59,878 bases of DNA from Vicinamibacterales bacterium. GTDB lineage: Bacteria; Acidobacteriota; Vicinamibacteria; Vicinamibacterales; UBA2999. Below, piece by piece: positions 44,581 to 55,352 of this stretch (positions are counted from its first letter, which is position 1; the number at the start of each line of letters is the position of its first letter). Location of the stretch: NCBI GenBank assembly GCA_030680175.1, contig JAUXWO010000067.1, forward strand, positions 1-59,878, in the 5' to 3' direction. A model generated the notes under the pieces. It had not been told where the DNA came from and made no database searches. It saw only the letters and a program-made list of their open reading frames with translations. A program made the translations under genes and the position numbers.

Positions 44581-44636
44581 TGGGCTGCCGGCGCTGGCCC
44601 GGCATCCCGCCGACCACCGACGGTTCACTGTGGGTG

Positions 44637-46232
44637 CTACGAGAACGCGGTGCCGACCATCACGCGGCGGATCAGCATCGGCGCGGATCCGTGCGACGGG
44701 CGGTTGGACTGCACGGGCTGGCCCTTGGCGTCGCCGCCCATGCCGTGGTGTTCCCAGGTCTCGGGCGGACCGACCGCATCGAGGTTCGCCCAGAAGTCGG
44801 TGGTGATGGCGTTGTAGCTGAAGTCGGTCACCATCCGGGTCTTCTTGCCGTCCTTGATCTCCCAGAACGCGTCGCCGCCGAACTGGCCGTTGTAGCGCTG
44901 CTGGTCGATGCTGAAGCTGCCCTGTCCGTCCACGAGGACGCCGTCCTTGATGTCGGCGATCATCTGGTCCACCGTCGGCGACCCGGCGGGACCCGGCCCC
45001 ATCTGCACGTTCGGCATCCGGAGGAACGGGTAGTTGCGCCAGTGGTTGGCGAAGGTGCAGCCGCGCGACGTCTCCTCGCCCATGTAGTGCGCCGTCTCGC
45101 GATTCGTCTGCAGGCCCACCAGGATCCCGTCCTTCACCAGATCCCACCGCTGCGCCTCGACACCGTCATCGTCGTAGCCCACGGTCGACGCGCCGCCCGG
45201 ATGCGTGCGGTCGGCGTAGACGTTCATCAGCTTGGTGCCGTACTTCAGGTTCCCGACGTCCTTCAGCGTGATGAAGCTCGTGCCCGCGTAGTTGGCCTCG
45301 TAGCCCACGATCCGATCGAGCTCCGTCGGGTGGCCGATGATCTCGTGGATGGTCAGCGCCGAGTGCGACGGCATCAGGATCAGATCCTTCAACCCGGACC
45401 CGACGGCCTTGGCCATCGCATGCTCGACGGCCTCGGCGGCGACGCGCTCGGCGTGGCCGGGCAGATCGGCGCCGGCGATGAACTCCCAGCCCCGCGTCTC
45501 CGTGCCGGGATTGTAGGTCCGGCTCTTCACCACGCCATCCTTGCGCGCCGTGGCGCTCATGCTGCACGAGGCGTAGTGGCTCACCTGCTCGATGAACGAC
45601 CCTTCGGTCGTGGCCAAGAACTTCCACTCGTAGTTGAAGTTCATCGCGGCGTTCGCGAACAGCACGTCCGGGTTCTTCTGCATCGCTTGCGTCGTGCGGA
45701 CGAGCAGCGCCAGCTTCTCCTCGAGCGGCACCTCCCACGCATCGCGCTCGATGGGCGTCTGCCAGAACGTGTCGTACACCTTCACGGGCGCCAGCCGCAC
45801 GTCGAACTTCTTGGCGCGGGCGCTCGCACGCGCCACATCAGAGGCCACCGACACGACCCGCCGGATCTCGTCCGGCGTCACCGTCGGGCTGCTCGCGAAG
45901 CCCCACACGCCGGAATGGATCACGCGGACGCCGAAGCCGTACGTCTCGTTGTCGCCGAACTGGCCGAACCCGATGCTCCCGCTCGTCGTCAGCTGTCCGT
46001 TCCGGACGGCCAGACCGTGCGACCGGTTCAGGGTGAAGCGGATGTCGGCATAGGTGCACCCGAGGCGGCGGGCTTCCCGCAGCGCGTCCTCGGACCAGGT
46101 CCGGTACCGCGGATCCTTGACGACGGGCTGCCCGTCGATGAGGTCCCGGCCATAGAGGAGCGACGGCACCAGGCCGAGGCCAATGGTGCCCAGGCTCAGC
46201 GTCTTCGCGAAGTCGCGGCGATTCTGTCTCAT
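44637..46232 (-). CDS. tldD: Second TldD-family metallopeptidase with twin-arginine-like signal
   Basis: 531 residues, paralogue of the 41.4-kb TldD over its whole length (same motif order, MVTDFSYNAITTDFW versus MLSDVTYNAITTDFW). N-terminus MRQNRRDFAKTLSLGTIGLG is Tat-like (RRDFAK). Zinc motif HEIIGH in TIHEIIGHPTELDR, near residue 292, followed by GTSFITLKDVGN. Ends with RRVMVGTAFS, as the other copy ends with RRIMVGAAYS. Located between the large membrane-protein operon and tldE; probably a duplicated subunit for the same system. Confidence 0.9.
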   Translation of the reverse strand: MRQNRRDFAKTLSLGTIGLGLVPSLLYGRDLIDGQPVVKDPRYRTWSEDALREARRLGCTYADIRFTLNRSHGLAVRNGQLTTSGSIGFGQFGDNETYGFGVRVIHSGVWGFASSPTVTPDEIRRVVSVASDVARASARAKKFDVRLAPVKVYDTFWQTPIERDAWEVPLEEKLALLVRTTQAMQKNPDVLFANAAMNFNYEWKFLATTEGSFIEQVSHYASCSMSATARKDGVVKSRTYNPGTETRGWEFIAGADLPGHAERVAAEAVEHAMAKAVGSGLKDLILMPSHSALTIHEIIGHPTELDRIVGYEANYAGTSFITLKDVGNLKYGTKLMNVYADRTHPGGASTVGYDDDGVEAQRWDLVKDGILVGLQTNRETAHYMGEETSRGCTFANHWRNYPFLRMPNVQMGPGPAGSPTVDQMIADIKDGVLVDGQGSFSIDQQRYNGQFGGDAFWEIKDGKKTRMVTDFSYNAITTDFWANLDAVGPPETWEHHGMGGDAKGQPVQSNRPSHGSAPMLIRRVMVGTAFS

Positions 46233-46319
46233 GCGATCCGTCTCCTGCGATCCGATCCGTTTCCGATCCTACCCGACCCGGTCTCCGTGACGGTACGGAA
46301 ACGCGGCGCTCGTCCCTGT

Positions 46320-48110
46320 TCAGCGCAACCCGTGACGCCGGCGCAGCCACCACTCGCCGCCGAGGGCGCCGGCCAGCGCCAGCATCCACCACCCCGACCG
46401 GAGCGGGTGCATCTCGTGCGGCTCGCGCCGGGGCGGCACGGCATCGACGAGGGCGGCGGCCAGCGCCGCCGTCTCGGCCACACCGAAGGCGGCCCCGCCG
46501 CGCGCGCGCGCGACACGGCTCAGCCCGCCCGGATCAGTCGACGCCCCGGCCCCTGGTCCTTCGACCACCTCGACACGTGCCGCAGGCGCCACGGCATCGC
46601 CGCCGGCCGCGGCCACCTCGACCGTGCAGATCCCAGGCATCTCGGCGCCCACCTCGACGCGGTAGCGTCCAGGCTGCGCCATCGGCCACGCCGTCAGGGG
46701 GGTCTGCCCCTGGCCGTCGCACGTCAGCCAGGCCTCGACGGCGGGCCACTCCCCGTCCGGCGTCAGCAGGCTTCGCCACGCCACCTCGAGCGACGTCGTG
46801 GCGCCCACGGCGACGCGCGCCGCCTGCGGCTGCACATCGAGCACGGCGCCGGTGCCGGCGGCGAGCCGCGCGGCAAGCCCTTGCCAGAACCGATCGAACG
46901 CGTCGCCGTCCCCCCGGTACCGCCAGGCGTCCATCGCACCGGAGACGACGATGCGTCCGCGACCGAGCGGGCTCTCGACGATCGCGGCGGCGCCGGAGTC
47001 GAGTGAGGCGAGCACACGATCCACCGGATCCGGCGCGGTCGTGATCGCCCACTCCGTCGCGTGGAGCGCGCCCGCGCGCTCGGGCTGTCCGACGAGCCGC
47101 TCACGAAGGGCGCCCGGCACCAGCCGGACTGCGGGCCCTGACGGCACCATGTCCGGCAGGACCAGCAGGGCGCCGCCCCGACGCTCCACGTAGGCGCGCA
47201 AGAGGGCCGTCTCCGCATCACCGAGCGCCTCCAGACCGCCGACCACCACCAGCGCCACGTCGTTGAGCGCCGCGGGCGTGAGCGTGGGCGCGGCCTCCGT
47301 CGTGACGGAGATGCGCGGCGAGACGCGGCTGCGCGCCTGCACGGTGAGCCGCGGATCGGCCTCGAGGGCGCGCCGGACGAACGTCGTGGCCCACGAGGGG
47401 CGCGGCTCGTAGACGAGCACCGGCAGGCGGGCGCGGACGACCTGCACGGCGAGGGTCATGCGGTTGTCGAGTTCGCTGGCTTCCCCCTCGACGGCCACGG
47501 CCTCGACGGTGAGACGTCGCAGCCCCTCCTCCACCGGCCACCACTCGACATCGACGTCGGCCGTGGTCTGCCCCTCGCGCCACTCGGTCGTTGCCACGCC
47601 GGCCTCGCGGCGGCCGTCGAGCACCCGCACGTCGATCCGCGCGCCGCCCACCCCGGCCCCGTCCAGCGTCACGCGCATCCGCCCGAGCGCCCCGGCATGC
47701 TGCGTGGAGGCCGCCGAGACGCCGCGCACCGCGATGTTCGGCGACAGGGCGTCCGCGGCCACGAGCGCAAACTGCGGCACGGACACCGACGTGCGCACGG
47801 GCGCCGCCGAGTCATCGCCGGCCCACACACAGGCCTCCGCGCCCGCGCAGTCGTCCGGCATGCCCGGTGCCAGGTCGCGCTGCTGCACGCGGTAGCCCTC
47901 GCCGAGCCGCGACTCCAGGGCCGCGACCGCACGGGCGACCGCCTGGCCTCGCGTCGCGCCATCGGCCATCGGCAGATCGAGGGATGCCGTGCGCATCGTG
48001 ATCACGCTGACCGGCACCCGCCGGTCGCGCTCGGACGTGATCACGGGGTCGACGAACGCGGCGATCGCGATCGCCCAGGCGAGGACGCGCAGCGCGCGGG
48101 CCAGGATCAT
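46320..48110 (-). CDS. Large membrane protein of the MoxR/BatA operon, 596 residues
   Basis: One N-terminal membrane segment (ALRVLAWAIAIAAFVDPVI), a long periplasmic Ig-like/beta region, a central glutamine-amidotransferase-like region (LVVVGGLEALGDAETALLRAYVERRGGALLVLPD), and a C-terminal membrane anchor (WWMLALAGALGGEWWLRRR). This arrangement is common for BatA-associated proteins. It has no catalytic motif I can name. Its ATG overlaps the stop of the preceding gene (ATGA). Last gene of the MoxR operon, before the tldD-tldE genes. Confidence 0.7.
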   Translation of the reverse strand: MILARALRVLAWAIAIAAFVDPVITSERDRRVPVSVITMRTASLDLPMADGATRGQAVARAVAALESRLGEGYRVQQRDLAPGMPDDCAGAEACVWAGDDSAAPVRTSVSVPQFALVAADALSPNIAVRGVSAASTQHAGALGRMRVTLDGAGVGGARIDVRVLDGRREAGVATTEWREGQTTADVDVEWWPVEEGLRRLTVEAVAVEGEASELDNRMTLAVQVVRARLPVLVYEPRPSWATTFVRRALEADPRLTVQARSRVSPRISVTTEAAPTLTPAALNDVALVVVGGLEALGDAETALLRAYVERRGGALLVLPDMVPSGPAVRLVPGALRERLVGQPERAGALHATEWAITTAPDPVDRVLASLDSGAAAIVESPLGRGRIVVSGAMDAWRYRGDGDAFDRFWQGLAARLAAGTGAVLDVQPQAARVAVGATTSLEVAWRSLLTPDGEWPAVEAWLTCDGQGQTPLTAWPMAQPGRYRVEVGAEMPGICTVEVAAAGGDAVAPAARVEVVEGPGAGASTDPGGLSRVARARGGAAFGVAETAALAAALVDAVPPRREPHEMHPLRSGWWMLALAGALGGEWWLRRRHGLR

Positions 48111-50152
48111 CGAGGGCCTCCGCCTGTCCGTCCGCGCAAGTACCCCCGCGCGGCATCGCCCTCAACCGGTGATTCCGACGCCGGCGCCAGCCACCTCGCG
48201 GCGCGGGCGCGCAGGAGCGTGGCCGCATGCGCCAGGGCCTCGCGTCGCGCGCCGCCGTCACCGGCCGCGCCAAGGCGCGCCACGGCGTCCTGCACATCGG
48301 CCGCCGCCGCATCGATGGCCGCCAATGCACGCGCCACGTCCGCAAGGGGCACGGACGGCGTGTCGGAGGCGCGGTCCACCAGGCGGAGCGCCGCCTCGAG
48401 CGCCGCGAGTCCCTCGGGCACACCGGCGGCCGCCTCCGCCTCGCGCACCCACGACCGCGCATCGTCGAGCGACCCGGACAGGCGCCGGTCGAGGTCGATG
48501 CGCGAGCGCTCCGGCGTCGTCCGCAGGAAATAGCGGCGGCGGTCGAACGCGGCCTGCAGCGCCTTGAGCGCGAGGCGCTCGGCCACGAGCGCCTCGCCCG
48601 TGTTGCCGTCGATCAGCAGCCGCTCGGCGCGCGACATGTGCGAGGTCGCGGAGAGCATCTCCACCATCGCTTCGTTCTCGAAGCGCCCCTCGGCGATTTC
48701 GTGCGAGGCTTCGGCCTCCTCCACTTCGTCGTGCACGTGGCCGCCGGTCATGAACACGAACTCGGCGCGCACCATCCGCTGCTCGGCCGCCAGATGATGC
48801 GACTCCTCGAGCGCATCCTCGGGCGTCATCTTCGCGCGGGCGGCATGCAGGGATTCGGTCTTGACGATCACCATCTGCTGGCTGATGGCGTGCCGGTGCT
48901 CGTCCTCGGGCAGGGTGAAGCCGCCGGAGGCCGCGCCGGCCATGCCGCCGATCTCGATCAGGAACGAATCCGACAGCGCATCCACGGCGCCGGGACGGCG
49001 GTCGCGGGCGGCCGCGCGGTAGACCAGCGTGTCGCCCACCTCGAGGCCGAGGGCTCCGAGATCGATCTCGACGGCCCCGCGCCAGTCGCGCGTCGATCGC
49101 CGGTCGACACGCACGGGCATCTCGCCCTCGGTGAACGTGAACGTCTCGCCGGATCCCGTGACCCTCGTGTAGCGCAGCGCGAGGCGTCCCAACCCGTGGT
49201 CGTCGACGGCCTCGATGCCGATCGCCACCCGCCCCGTGGGATCCGGGAAGACCTGATCGCGCGCGGGGGCGGCAATCCGTACCGAGGGCAGGCGATCGTC
49301 GACGACGGCGACGGGGAGCAGCCGCTCCTCGAGCACCGCGCCATCCGCCGCGAGCGCCCGCAGCGTCCAGACGGTCGAGGCCGAGGCCGTCAGCACCGCG
49401 GTCCGCGAGGGGGCCGCGCCGGTGACGGGCAGCGGCGCGTCACCAGGGACGATGACATCGAGGTGCGGGGCGCTGGAGTCGATCGCGATCGCCACACGGC
49501 TGCCGGCCGGCAGTTCCAGCCGTGCGGGATTGACCAGCGACGAGGGCGCCTGCGCGAGGTAGTCGGGCGGCGTCACCTCGACACGCAGCTGGCCCAGGCT
49601 CGCGTCCTCCAGCGTGACCGCCGCCGGCTCGCCCTCACGTGCGGGCTCCCGCGTCCCGACGTCCGGGCCGCGCGCCACGAACACCGCCGCCGCCAGGAGG
49701 ACGACACAGACGCCGAGCACGCGGCGGCCGTCGTCCATCGTGCGGAGATCGATCCGGTGAAGCCGCGCGGACGCGGCCTGCGCCACCGCCGGCGCGAGCC
49801 CGGTGCGCGGCGACGGCGTGCCCGCCAGCTCCGCCGCCGTGACGAGCAGGTTGTCGAAACCGGGATGCGCCTGCTCCAGATCGCGCGCCACGTCCACGAG
49901 GGTCGTCGACCGCGCGAGGCGCCAGGCCTCGACGATCGCCGGGACCAGGGCGATGAGCGCCACCAGCGCGAGCGACGGCACGAATGGCAGGCCCGCCACG
50001 CGGGCGATGCCCGCCACCACGAGCGCGGCCGCCGCCGCCCTCACGGCCACGCGGGCGACCCGTCGTCGTTGCCGGCGTGTGCCGGCCTCGCGCAGCCATC
50101 GCACGACGTCGCGCGCCTCCGGCGTCGGCCAGACGGCCGGGTGTTCAGGCAA
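48107..50152 (-). CDS. DUF4175-like membrane protein, 681 residues
   Basis: N-terminal helical region with two membrane helices (ARVAVRAAAAALVVAGIA and FVPSLALVALIALVPAI), then periplasmic beta domains (TPPDYLAQAPSSLVNPARLE; RIAAPARDQVFPDPTGRVAI) and a long helical C-terminal part rich in Ala/Glu/Arg. The layout fits DUF4175-type proteins in MoxR clusters. A TTG start at 50152 is proposed, because GGCGGAGG lies at ideal distance; ATG at 50173 would extend seven residues. It overlaps the BatA stop. Confidence 0.7.
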   Translation of the reverse strand: MPEHPAVWPTPEARDVVRWLREAGTRRQRRRVARVAVRAAAAALVVAGIARVAGLPFVPSLALVALIALVPAIVEAWRLARSTTLVDVARDLEQAHPGFDNLLVTAAELAGTPSPRTGLAPAVAQAASARLHRIDLRTMDDGRRVLGVCVVLLAAAVFVARGPDVGTREPAREGEPAAVTLEDASLGQLRVEVTPPDYLAQAPSSLVNPARLELPAGSRVAIAIDSSAPHLDVIVPGDAPLPVTGAAPSRTAVLTASASTVWTLRALAADGAVLEERLLPVAVVDDRLPSVRIAAPARDQVFPDPTGRVAIGIEAVDDHGLGRLALRYTRVTGSGETFTFTEGEMPVRVDRRSTRDWRGAVEIDLGALGLEVGDTLVYRAAARDRRPGAVDALSDSFLIEIGGMAGAASGGFTLPEDEHRHAISQQMVIVKTESLHAARAKMTPEDALEESHHLAAEQRMVRAEFVFMTGGHVHDEVEEAEASHEIAEGRFENEAMVEMLSATSHMSRAERLLIDGNTGEALVAERLALKALQAAFDRRRYFLRTTPERSRIDLDRRLSGSLDDARSWVREAEAAAGVPEGLAALEAALRLVDRASDTPSVPLADVARALAAIDAAAADVQDAVARLGAAGDGGARREALAHAATLLRARAARWLAPASESPVEGDAARGYLRGRTGGGPR

Positions 50153-51461
50153 CGCGGGCCTCCGCCGGCACATCCGCGTCGCCAGCGACGCCGCGACGCG
50201 CGCGCCGCATCCACTGCTCCACGCCAAGCAGGACCAGCACCAGTGCCCACAGGACGCGCGCATCGGTGTCGCCCGCGCGCGCCACCGCGGCGGCATCGCC
50301 GCGCGCCGCGGGACGCATCCAGGCCTCGCGCGCCTCCGGCGCGATGGTACGCGGCTCGAACGAGTCGAGCTGCGGCGCGGCGTAGGCCGCGCGGATCGCC
50401 GCGCGCGCGATGCCGAGCGCCTCGTCGACGCCCAACTCGCCTTGCCCCGAGATGACGAGCCGCTCGTCCTGTTCGGCGGCGATCAGGCGTCCGGGCCAGA
50501 TCGGCGTCCAGGGGGCTGGAGCGGCGGCGTCAGACGCGCGTGGCGCCGGCCCCACGGCCGACACGAATCGATCGAACGCGCGGCGCACGCCGGGCGAGCC
50601 GATCCCCGTCACGTCCGCAGGCGCGCGGCCGGCATCGGCGCCCCACGCGACGATGACCGGCACGGGATCGCCCTCGACAAGGAACCCCTCGACGAGCACC
50701 GCCTCCATCGCGGCCAGCAGCCTCTGGCGATCCGCCTCGCCGCCTTCCATCGCGACGGGCAGATCCACGGAGGACCGCGCCACCGCCGCAGACAGCGACG
50801 GACGCCCGGCACTGAGCGAGAGCGTGTGACGCGCGATGACGGAGGCCGCACCGTCGCTCGCGAGGCGATGCACCTCACGGGACGGCCGCGCCTCGGCGGG
50901 CAGGGCCACCAGGCGCACGCCGGCGCCTGGCGGAATCACGGCGAGGTCGCGCCCCGAGACGCTCCCCGCGCGGAAGGCGGACATCACGACGAGCTCGCGC
51001 GTGCCAGGAGGGGCGGCGTCGAGCCATGCGGCCGCCTCGACGAGTCCGTCCGCCAGCCGCGAGGTCTCGATCACGGTGGACACCGCCGCCCCGGCTCGCG
51101 CCTCCTCGATGGCGGCGCCGTGGCGGTCCACGGCGGCGGATGGCGCATCGCCCTCCTCCAGGTGGACGACCACGGCCCGGACGAACTGTGACGCCCACGC
51201 CTGCTCGCGCGACGGCGTGACGAGGATGGGCCCGGCGAGTGCCAGCACGGCCAGGGCGAGGATGGCCAGCCGCACGAGCAGCAGCGGCCAGTCGTGGATG
51301 CGTCGGCGGCGTGCCGACGCGAGACGGCTGGCCGGCAGGAAGCGCAGCGAGGGAAACCGCCGGTGGAGGATCTCCGGCCGGAGCAGCAGGTGGATCAGCA
51401 CCGGGACCGCCAGCAGGGCCAGCCCCGCCAGCGCCGCCGGGTTCGCCCACACCACGCCCAT
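50145..51461 (-). CDS. BatA-type aerotolerance-like membrane protein
   Basis: 438 residues. Begins with the BatA N-terminal domain: NPAALAGLALLAVPVLIHLLLRP, then the cytosolic-face segment RRFPSLRFLPASRLASARRRRIHDW and a second helix LLLVRLAILALAVLALAGPILV. The following region resembles a degenerate von Willebrand A domain (VVVHLEEGDAPSAAVDRHG replaces the usual DxSxS site), and a final helix (VLWALVLVLLGVEQW) anchors the C-terminus. Start and stop overlap the neighbours (TGATG and the TTG start of the next gene), so all are co-translated. Confidence 0.85.
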   Translation of the reverse strand: MGVVWANPAALAGLALLAVPVLIHLLLRPEILHRRFPSLRFLPASRLASARRRRIHDWPLLLVRLAILALAVLALAGPILVTPSREQAWASQFVRAVVVHLEEGDAPSAAVDRHGAAIEEARAGAAVSTVIETSRLADGLVEAAAWLDAAPPGTRELVVMSAFRAGSVSGRDLAVIPPGAGVRLVALPAEARPSREVHRLASDGAASVIARHTLSLSAGRPSLSAAVARSSVDLPVAMEGGEADRQRLLAAMEAVLVEGFLVEGDPVPVIVAWGADAGRAPADVTGIGSPGVRRAFDRFVSAVGPAPRASDAAAPAPWTPIWPGRLIAAEQDERLVISGQGELGVDEALGIARAAIRAAYAAPQLDSFEPRTIAPEAREAWMRPAARGDAAAVARAGDTDARVLWALVLVLLGVEQWMRRARRGVAGDADVPAEARVA

Positions 51462-52372
51462 CACGCGGCTCCGCGCGCCCGGCGACGCAGCAGGAAGGCG
51501 CGCAGGGCCTCGGGCAGCGGCCGATCGGACCGAATCGACAGGTAGTCGAGCCCTTCGGCGATCACCGCGCGCTCGACGCGCCGCTCGAAGGCCGACACCG
51601 CCGTACGATAGGCCGCGCGTATCTCACGCGGATCCACGACCCGCGTGGCGCCGGACTCGAGATCCTCGAGCTCGACCTCGCGCGTCTCAGGCAGGTCGAC
51701 CTCCTCTGGCGACAGCACGTGCACCACCACCACCTCGTGCCCCATGCGCGCGAGGCGCCGCACCTCGTCGGTGGACGCGGGCTCGTCGTAGAAATCGGAG
51801 AGGACGACCACCAGGCCTCGCCGCCCCAGCCGGGCCACCGCGTGGCGCAGCACCTCGCTCACCGGCGCGGCCCCGCCCGGCGACAGCCTCGCGAGCGCGG
51901 CGAGGATGGCGTGCAGATGATGCCGGCCGCTGCGCGACGGCAGGTACGTGACCCCGTCGCGGCCCTGCGCCGCGACACCAGCTGTATCGCCCTGATCGAT
52001 CACCAGCGCCGCGAGCGCGGCCGTCGCCGCGCGCGCCACGAGGAACTTCGAGGCCGGCGCGACGCCCTCGGCGGGCGCCTCCGGGTAGGCCATCGACGCG
52101 CTGGCATCGAGCACGAGCAGCGCCGACAGGTTCGTCGTCTCGCGGAACTGCCGCGTGTACAGGCGGTCGCTGCGGCCGAACAGCTTCCAGTCGACGTGCT
52201 TCAGGTCGTCGCCGGGGCGGTAGTGCCGGTACTGCGCGAACTCGGCGCTGTAGCCGTGGAAGGGGCTCCGATGCAGGCCCTGGCGCAGGCCTTCGACCGT
52301 CGTCCGCGCGATGAACTCGAGGTCGCTGAGCGACGAGAGCTCGGCCGGCGAGACGACGTGCGGGCGGGTCAT
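51461..52372 (-). CDS. DUF58 protein with VWA-like domain
   Basis: 303 residues. DUF58 signature SPFHGYSAEFAQYRHYRPGDDLKHVDWKLFGR near residue 40, followed by a VWA-type fold with a partial metal site LLVLDASASMAYPE (DxSxS present). Members partner MoxR ATPases. No signal peptide or membrane helix. It lies 4 bases after moxR and overlaps the BatA start. Confidence 0.92.
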   Translation of the reverse strand: MTRPHVVSPAELSSLSDLEFIARTTVEGLRQGLHRSPFHGYSAEFAQYRHYRPGDDLKHVDWKLFGRSDRLYTRQFRETTNLSALLVLDASASMAYPEAPAEGVAPASKFLVARAATAALAALVIDQGDTAGVAAQGRDGVTYLPSRSGRHHLHAILAALARLSPGGAAPVSEVLRHAVARLGRRGLVVVLSDFYDEPASTDEVRRLARMGHEVVVVHVLSPEEVDLPETREVELEDLESGATRVVDPREIRAAYRTAVSAFERRVERAVIAEGLDYLSIRSDRPLPEALRAFLLRRRARGAA

Positions 52373-52376
52373 GGGG

Positions 52377-53408
<1,032 letters not shown>

Positions 53409-53496
53409 GACGTTTCAAAACTATCACAGAGAATCCGGCGCCATGCCACCCGCACCTGGGCGATACTGTCGGCCACCGTCACCCAGGGAGTCCCCG

Positions 53497-55290
53497 ATGC
53501 AGACGCTCGATCGCACCCGCCGCCGCTTCATGACCCACTTCGCGGGCCTCGGGCTCGCTTCGACGCTCGCGCCAGGGATCCTCTGGGCCCGCATGCAGGA
53601 TGCCGGGGCGCAGACCCTCACCTTGACGATGGTGACCGATGCGTTGAAGCTGTCGGGCATCGAGGCCACGGAGGAGGAGGCGAAGGACATCCTCGAGTCC
53701 GCCAACCGCACCCTCACGCAAATCGAAGAGCTGCGCGCGATTGCGATCCCGAACGACGTGTCCCCGCCCTTTCACTTCAGCGCCGTCGTGCCCGGCATCG
53801 AGGTCGACCGGACGCCGCGCCCGTTCAGGGTGAGCGCCCCGCCGGCCGTCCAGCGTCCCGCCAATCTCGAGGATGCGGCGTTCTGGCCCGTACGCGAACT
53901 GGCGGAGCTCGTGCGCACGCGGCAGGTCACCTCCCTCGAGCTGACCGACATGTACCTAGCGCGCCTCCACCGCTACAACCCCGTCCTCAACAACGTCGTC
54001 ACGTTCCTCGATGCGCACGGGCGCGCCGAGGCGCGGCAGGCGGACGCGGAGATTGCGGCCGGCCGGTACCGCGGGCCGCTGCACGGCATCCCGTGGGGCG
54101 CCAAGGACATCATCTCGCTCAAGGGGCACAAGACCACGTGGGGGTCGCCGGCGTTCCAGGAGCAGACGTTCGACTACGACGCGTCGGTCATCGAGATGCT
54201 GCGCGAGGCCGGCGCCGTGCTGATCGCCAAGCTCACGACGGGCGAGCTGGCGGCGGGCGACAACTGGTTCGGCGGACAGACGAAGAGTCCGTGGGATCCC
54301 GCGCACGGGTCGAGCGGGTCGTCGGCGGGTCCGGGATCGGCGACCGCGGCCGGCTGCGTCGGCTTCGCGATCGGCACCGAGACGAGCGGCTCGATCCTGA
54401 GCCCCGCGGCGCGCTGCGGCGTCGCGGGCCTGCGGCCCACCTTCGGGCGCATCAGCCGCTACGGCGTGATGGCGCTGTCGTGGACGATGGACCGCCTGGG
54501 GCCGATGTGCCGCTACGCGGAGGACTGCGCGCTGGTGATGCAGGCCGTGGCGAAACCCGACGGCCGCGACATGAGCGTGTCGGACGTGCCGTTCCACTGG
54601 GATGCCGAGATCGACATCCGCCGCCTGCGCGTCGGCTACATCAAGGAGTCGTTCGACGACCTGACGAACGATGCCGCCAGGGCGAACGCCCACGCCACGC
54701 TCGACACGTTGCGCGCACTCGGCGTCACCGAGTTCGTGCCGATGACGATCCCCGAGATCTCGACGAACACGAGCGCCATCAACGTGGAGATGGCGGTGTT
54801 CTTCGACGAGCACGCGCGCAGCGGCCGCATGGACACGGCGCGCGGCGGGCGCCGGCCCGCGGCCCGCCTGATCCCGGCGGTCGAGTACCTGCGCGCCCAG
54901 CGCATCCGGATGATGATGATGATGGAGCTGGCGCGGGCGACCGAAGGACTGGACGTCTGGGTCGTCGCCTCGAACAACACGGGGGTGGGCCAGCCGCCGC
55001 GGCCTGCCGGGGAGCCCACGCCGCCGCCGCGCCCGCCGCAGCAGCAGCCGCAGGGGCCGGCGCAGCGCCACTCGTCGATGGCCAACCTCGCGTGCTATCC
55101 CGCGATCAACGTGCCGAACGGCTTCGCCGATACCGGCACGCCGACCAACGCGACGTTCTTCGCGCGGCCGTTCGGCGAGGCGGGCCTGATCGCGCTGGCC
55201 AAGGCCTACCAGGACCGCGCGGGCTTCCACCGGCAGCGGCCCGTGAAGCTCGACGAGGTCACGTCTGCCGCCGCCGGCCTGCGGCGCTAG
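53497..55290 (+). CDS. Amidase signature family protein, exported
   Basis: 597 residues. The N-terminus TRRRFMTHFAGLGLASTLAP is a Tat-like signal. Amidase-signature residues: Lys in PWGAKDIISLKG, the cis-Ser region HGSSGSSAGPGSATAAGCVG, nucleophile loop GTETSGSILSPA and GLRPTFGRISRYGV. The C-terminal half contains a Pro-rich stretch (RPAGEPTPPPRPPQQQPQG) that is unusual for GatA and may be a linker. AGGGAG precedes the ATG. Hydrolyses an unknown amide outside the cytoplasm. Confidence 0.92.
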   Translation: MQTLDRTRRRFMTHFAGLGLASTLAPGILWARMQDAGAQTLTLTMVTDALKLSGIEATEEEAKDILESANRTLTQIEELRAIAIPNDVSPPFHFSAVVPGIEVDRTPRPFRVSAPPAVQRPANLEDAAFWPVRELAELVRTRQVTSLELTDMYLARLHRYNPVLNNVVTFLDAHGRAEARQADAEIAAGRYRGPLHGIPWGAKDIISLKGHKTTWGSPAFQEQTFDYDASVIEMLREAGAVLIAKLTTGELAAGDNWFGGQTKSPWDPAHGSSGSSAGPGSATAAGCVGFAIGTETSGSILSPAARCGVAGLRPTFGRISRYGVMALSWTMDRLGPMCRYAEDCALVMQAVAKPDGRDMSVSDVPFHWDAEIDIRRLRVGYIKESFDDLTNDAARANAHATLDTLRALGVTEFVPMTIPEISTNTSAINVEMAVFFDEHARSGRMDTARGGRRPAARLIPAVEYLRAQRIRMMMMMELARATEGLDVWVVASNNTGVGQPPRPAGEPTPPPRPPQQQPQGPAQRHSSMANLACYPAINVPNGFADTGTPTNATFFARPFGEAGLIALAKAYQDRAGFHRQRPVKLDEVTSAAAGLRR

Positions 55291-55300
55291 TCCAAGCCGC

Positions 55301-55343
55301 CCGGAGAATCGCGCTCCGGACAGTCCGCGACAGGGCCGTCCGG
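55301..55343. terminator. Hairpins between amidase and ADOP permease
   Basis: CCGGAG-AATCGCG-CTCCGG directly after the amidase stop, overlapping a second pairing CCGGAC (55316-55321) with GTCCGG (55338-55343). The genes converge here, so a two-way terminator is likely. No T-run. Confidence 0.5.
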
Positions 55344-55352
55344 GGGCGCGCC

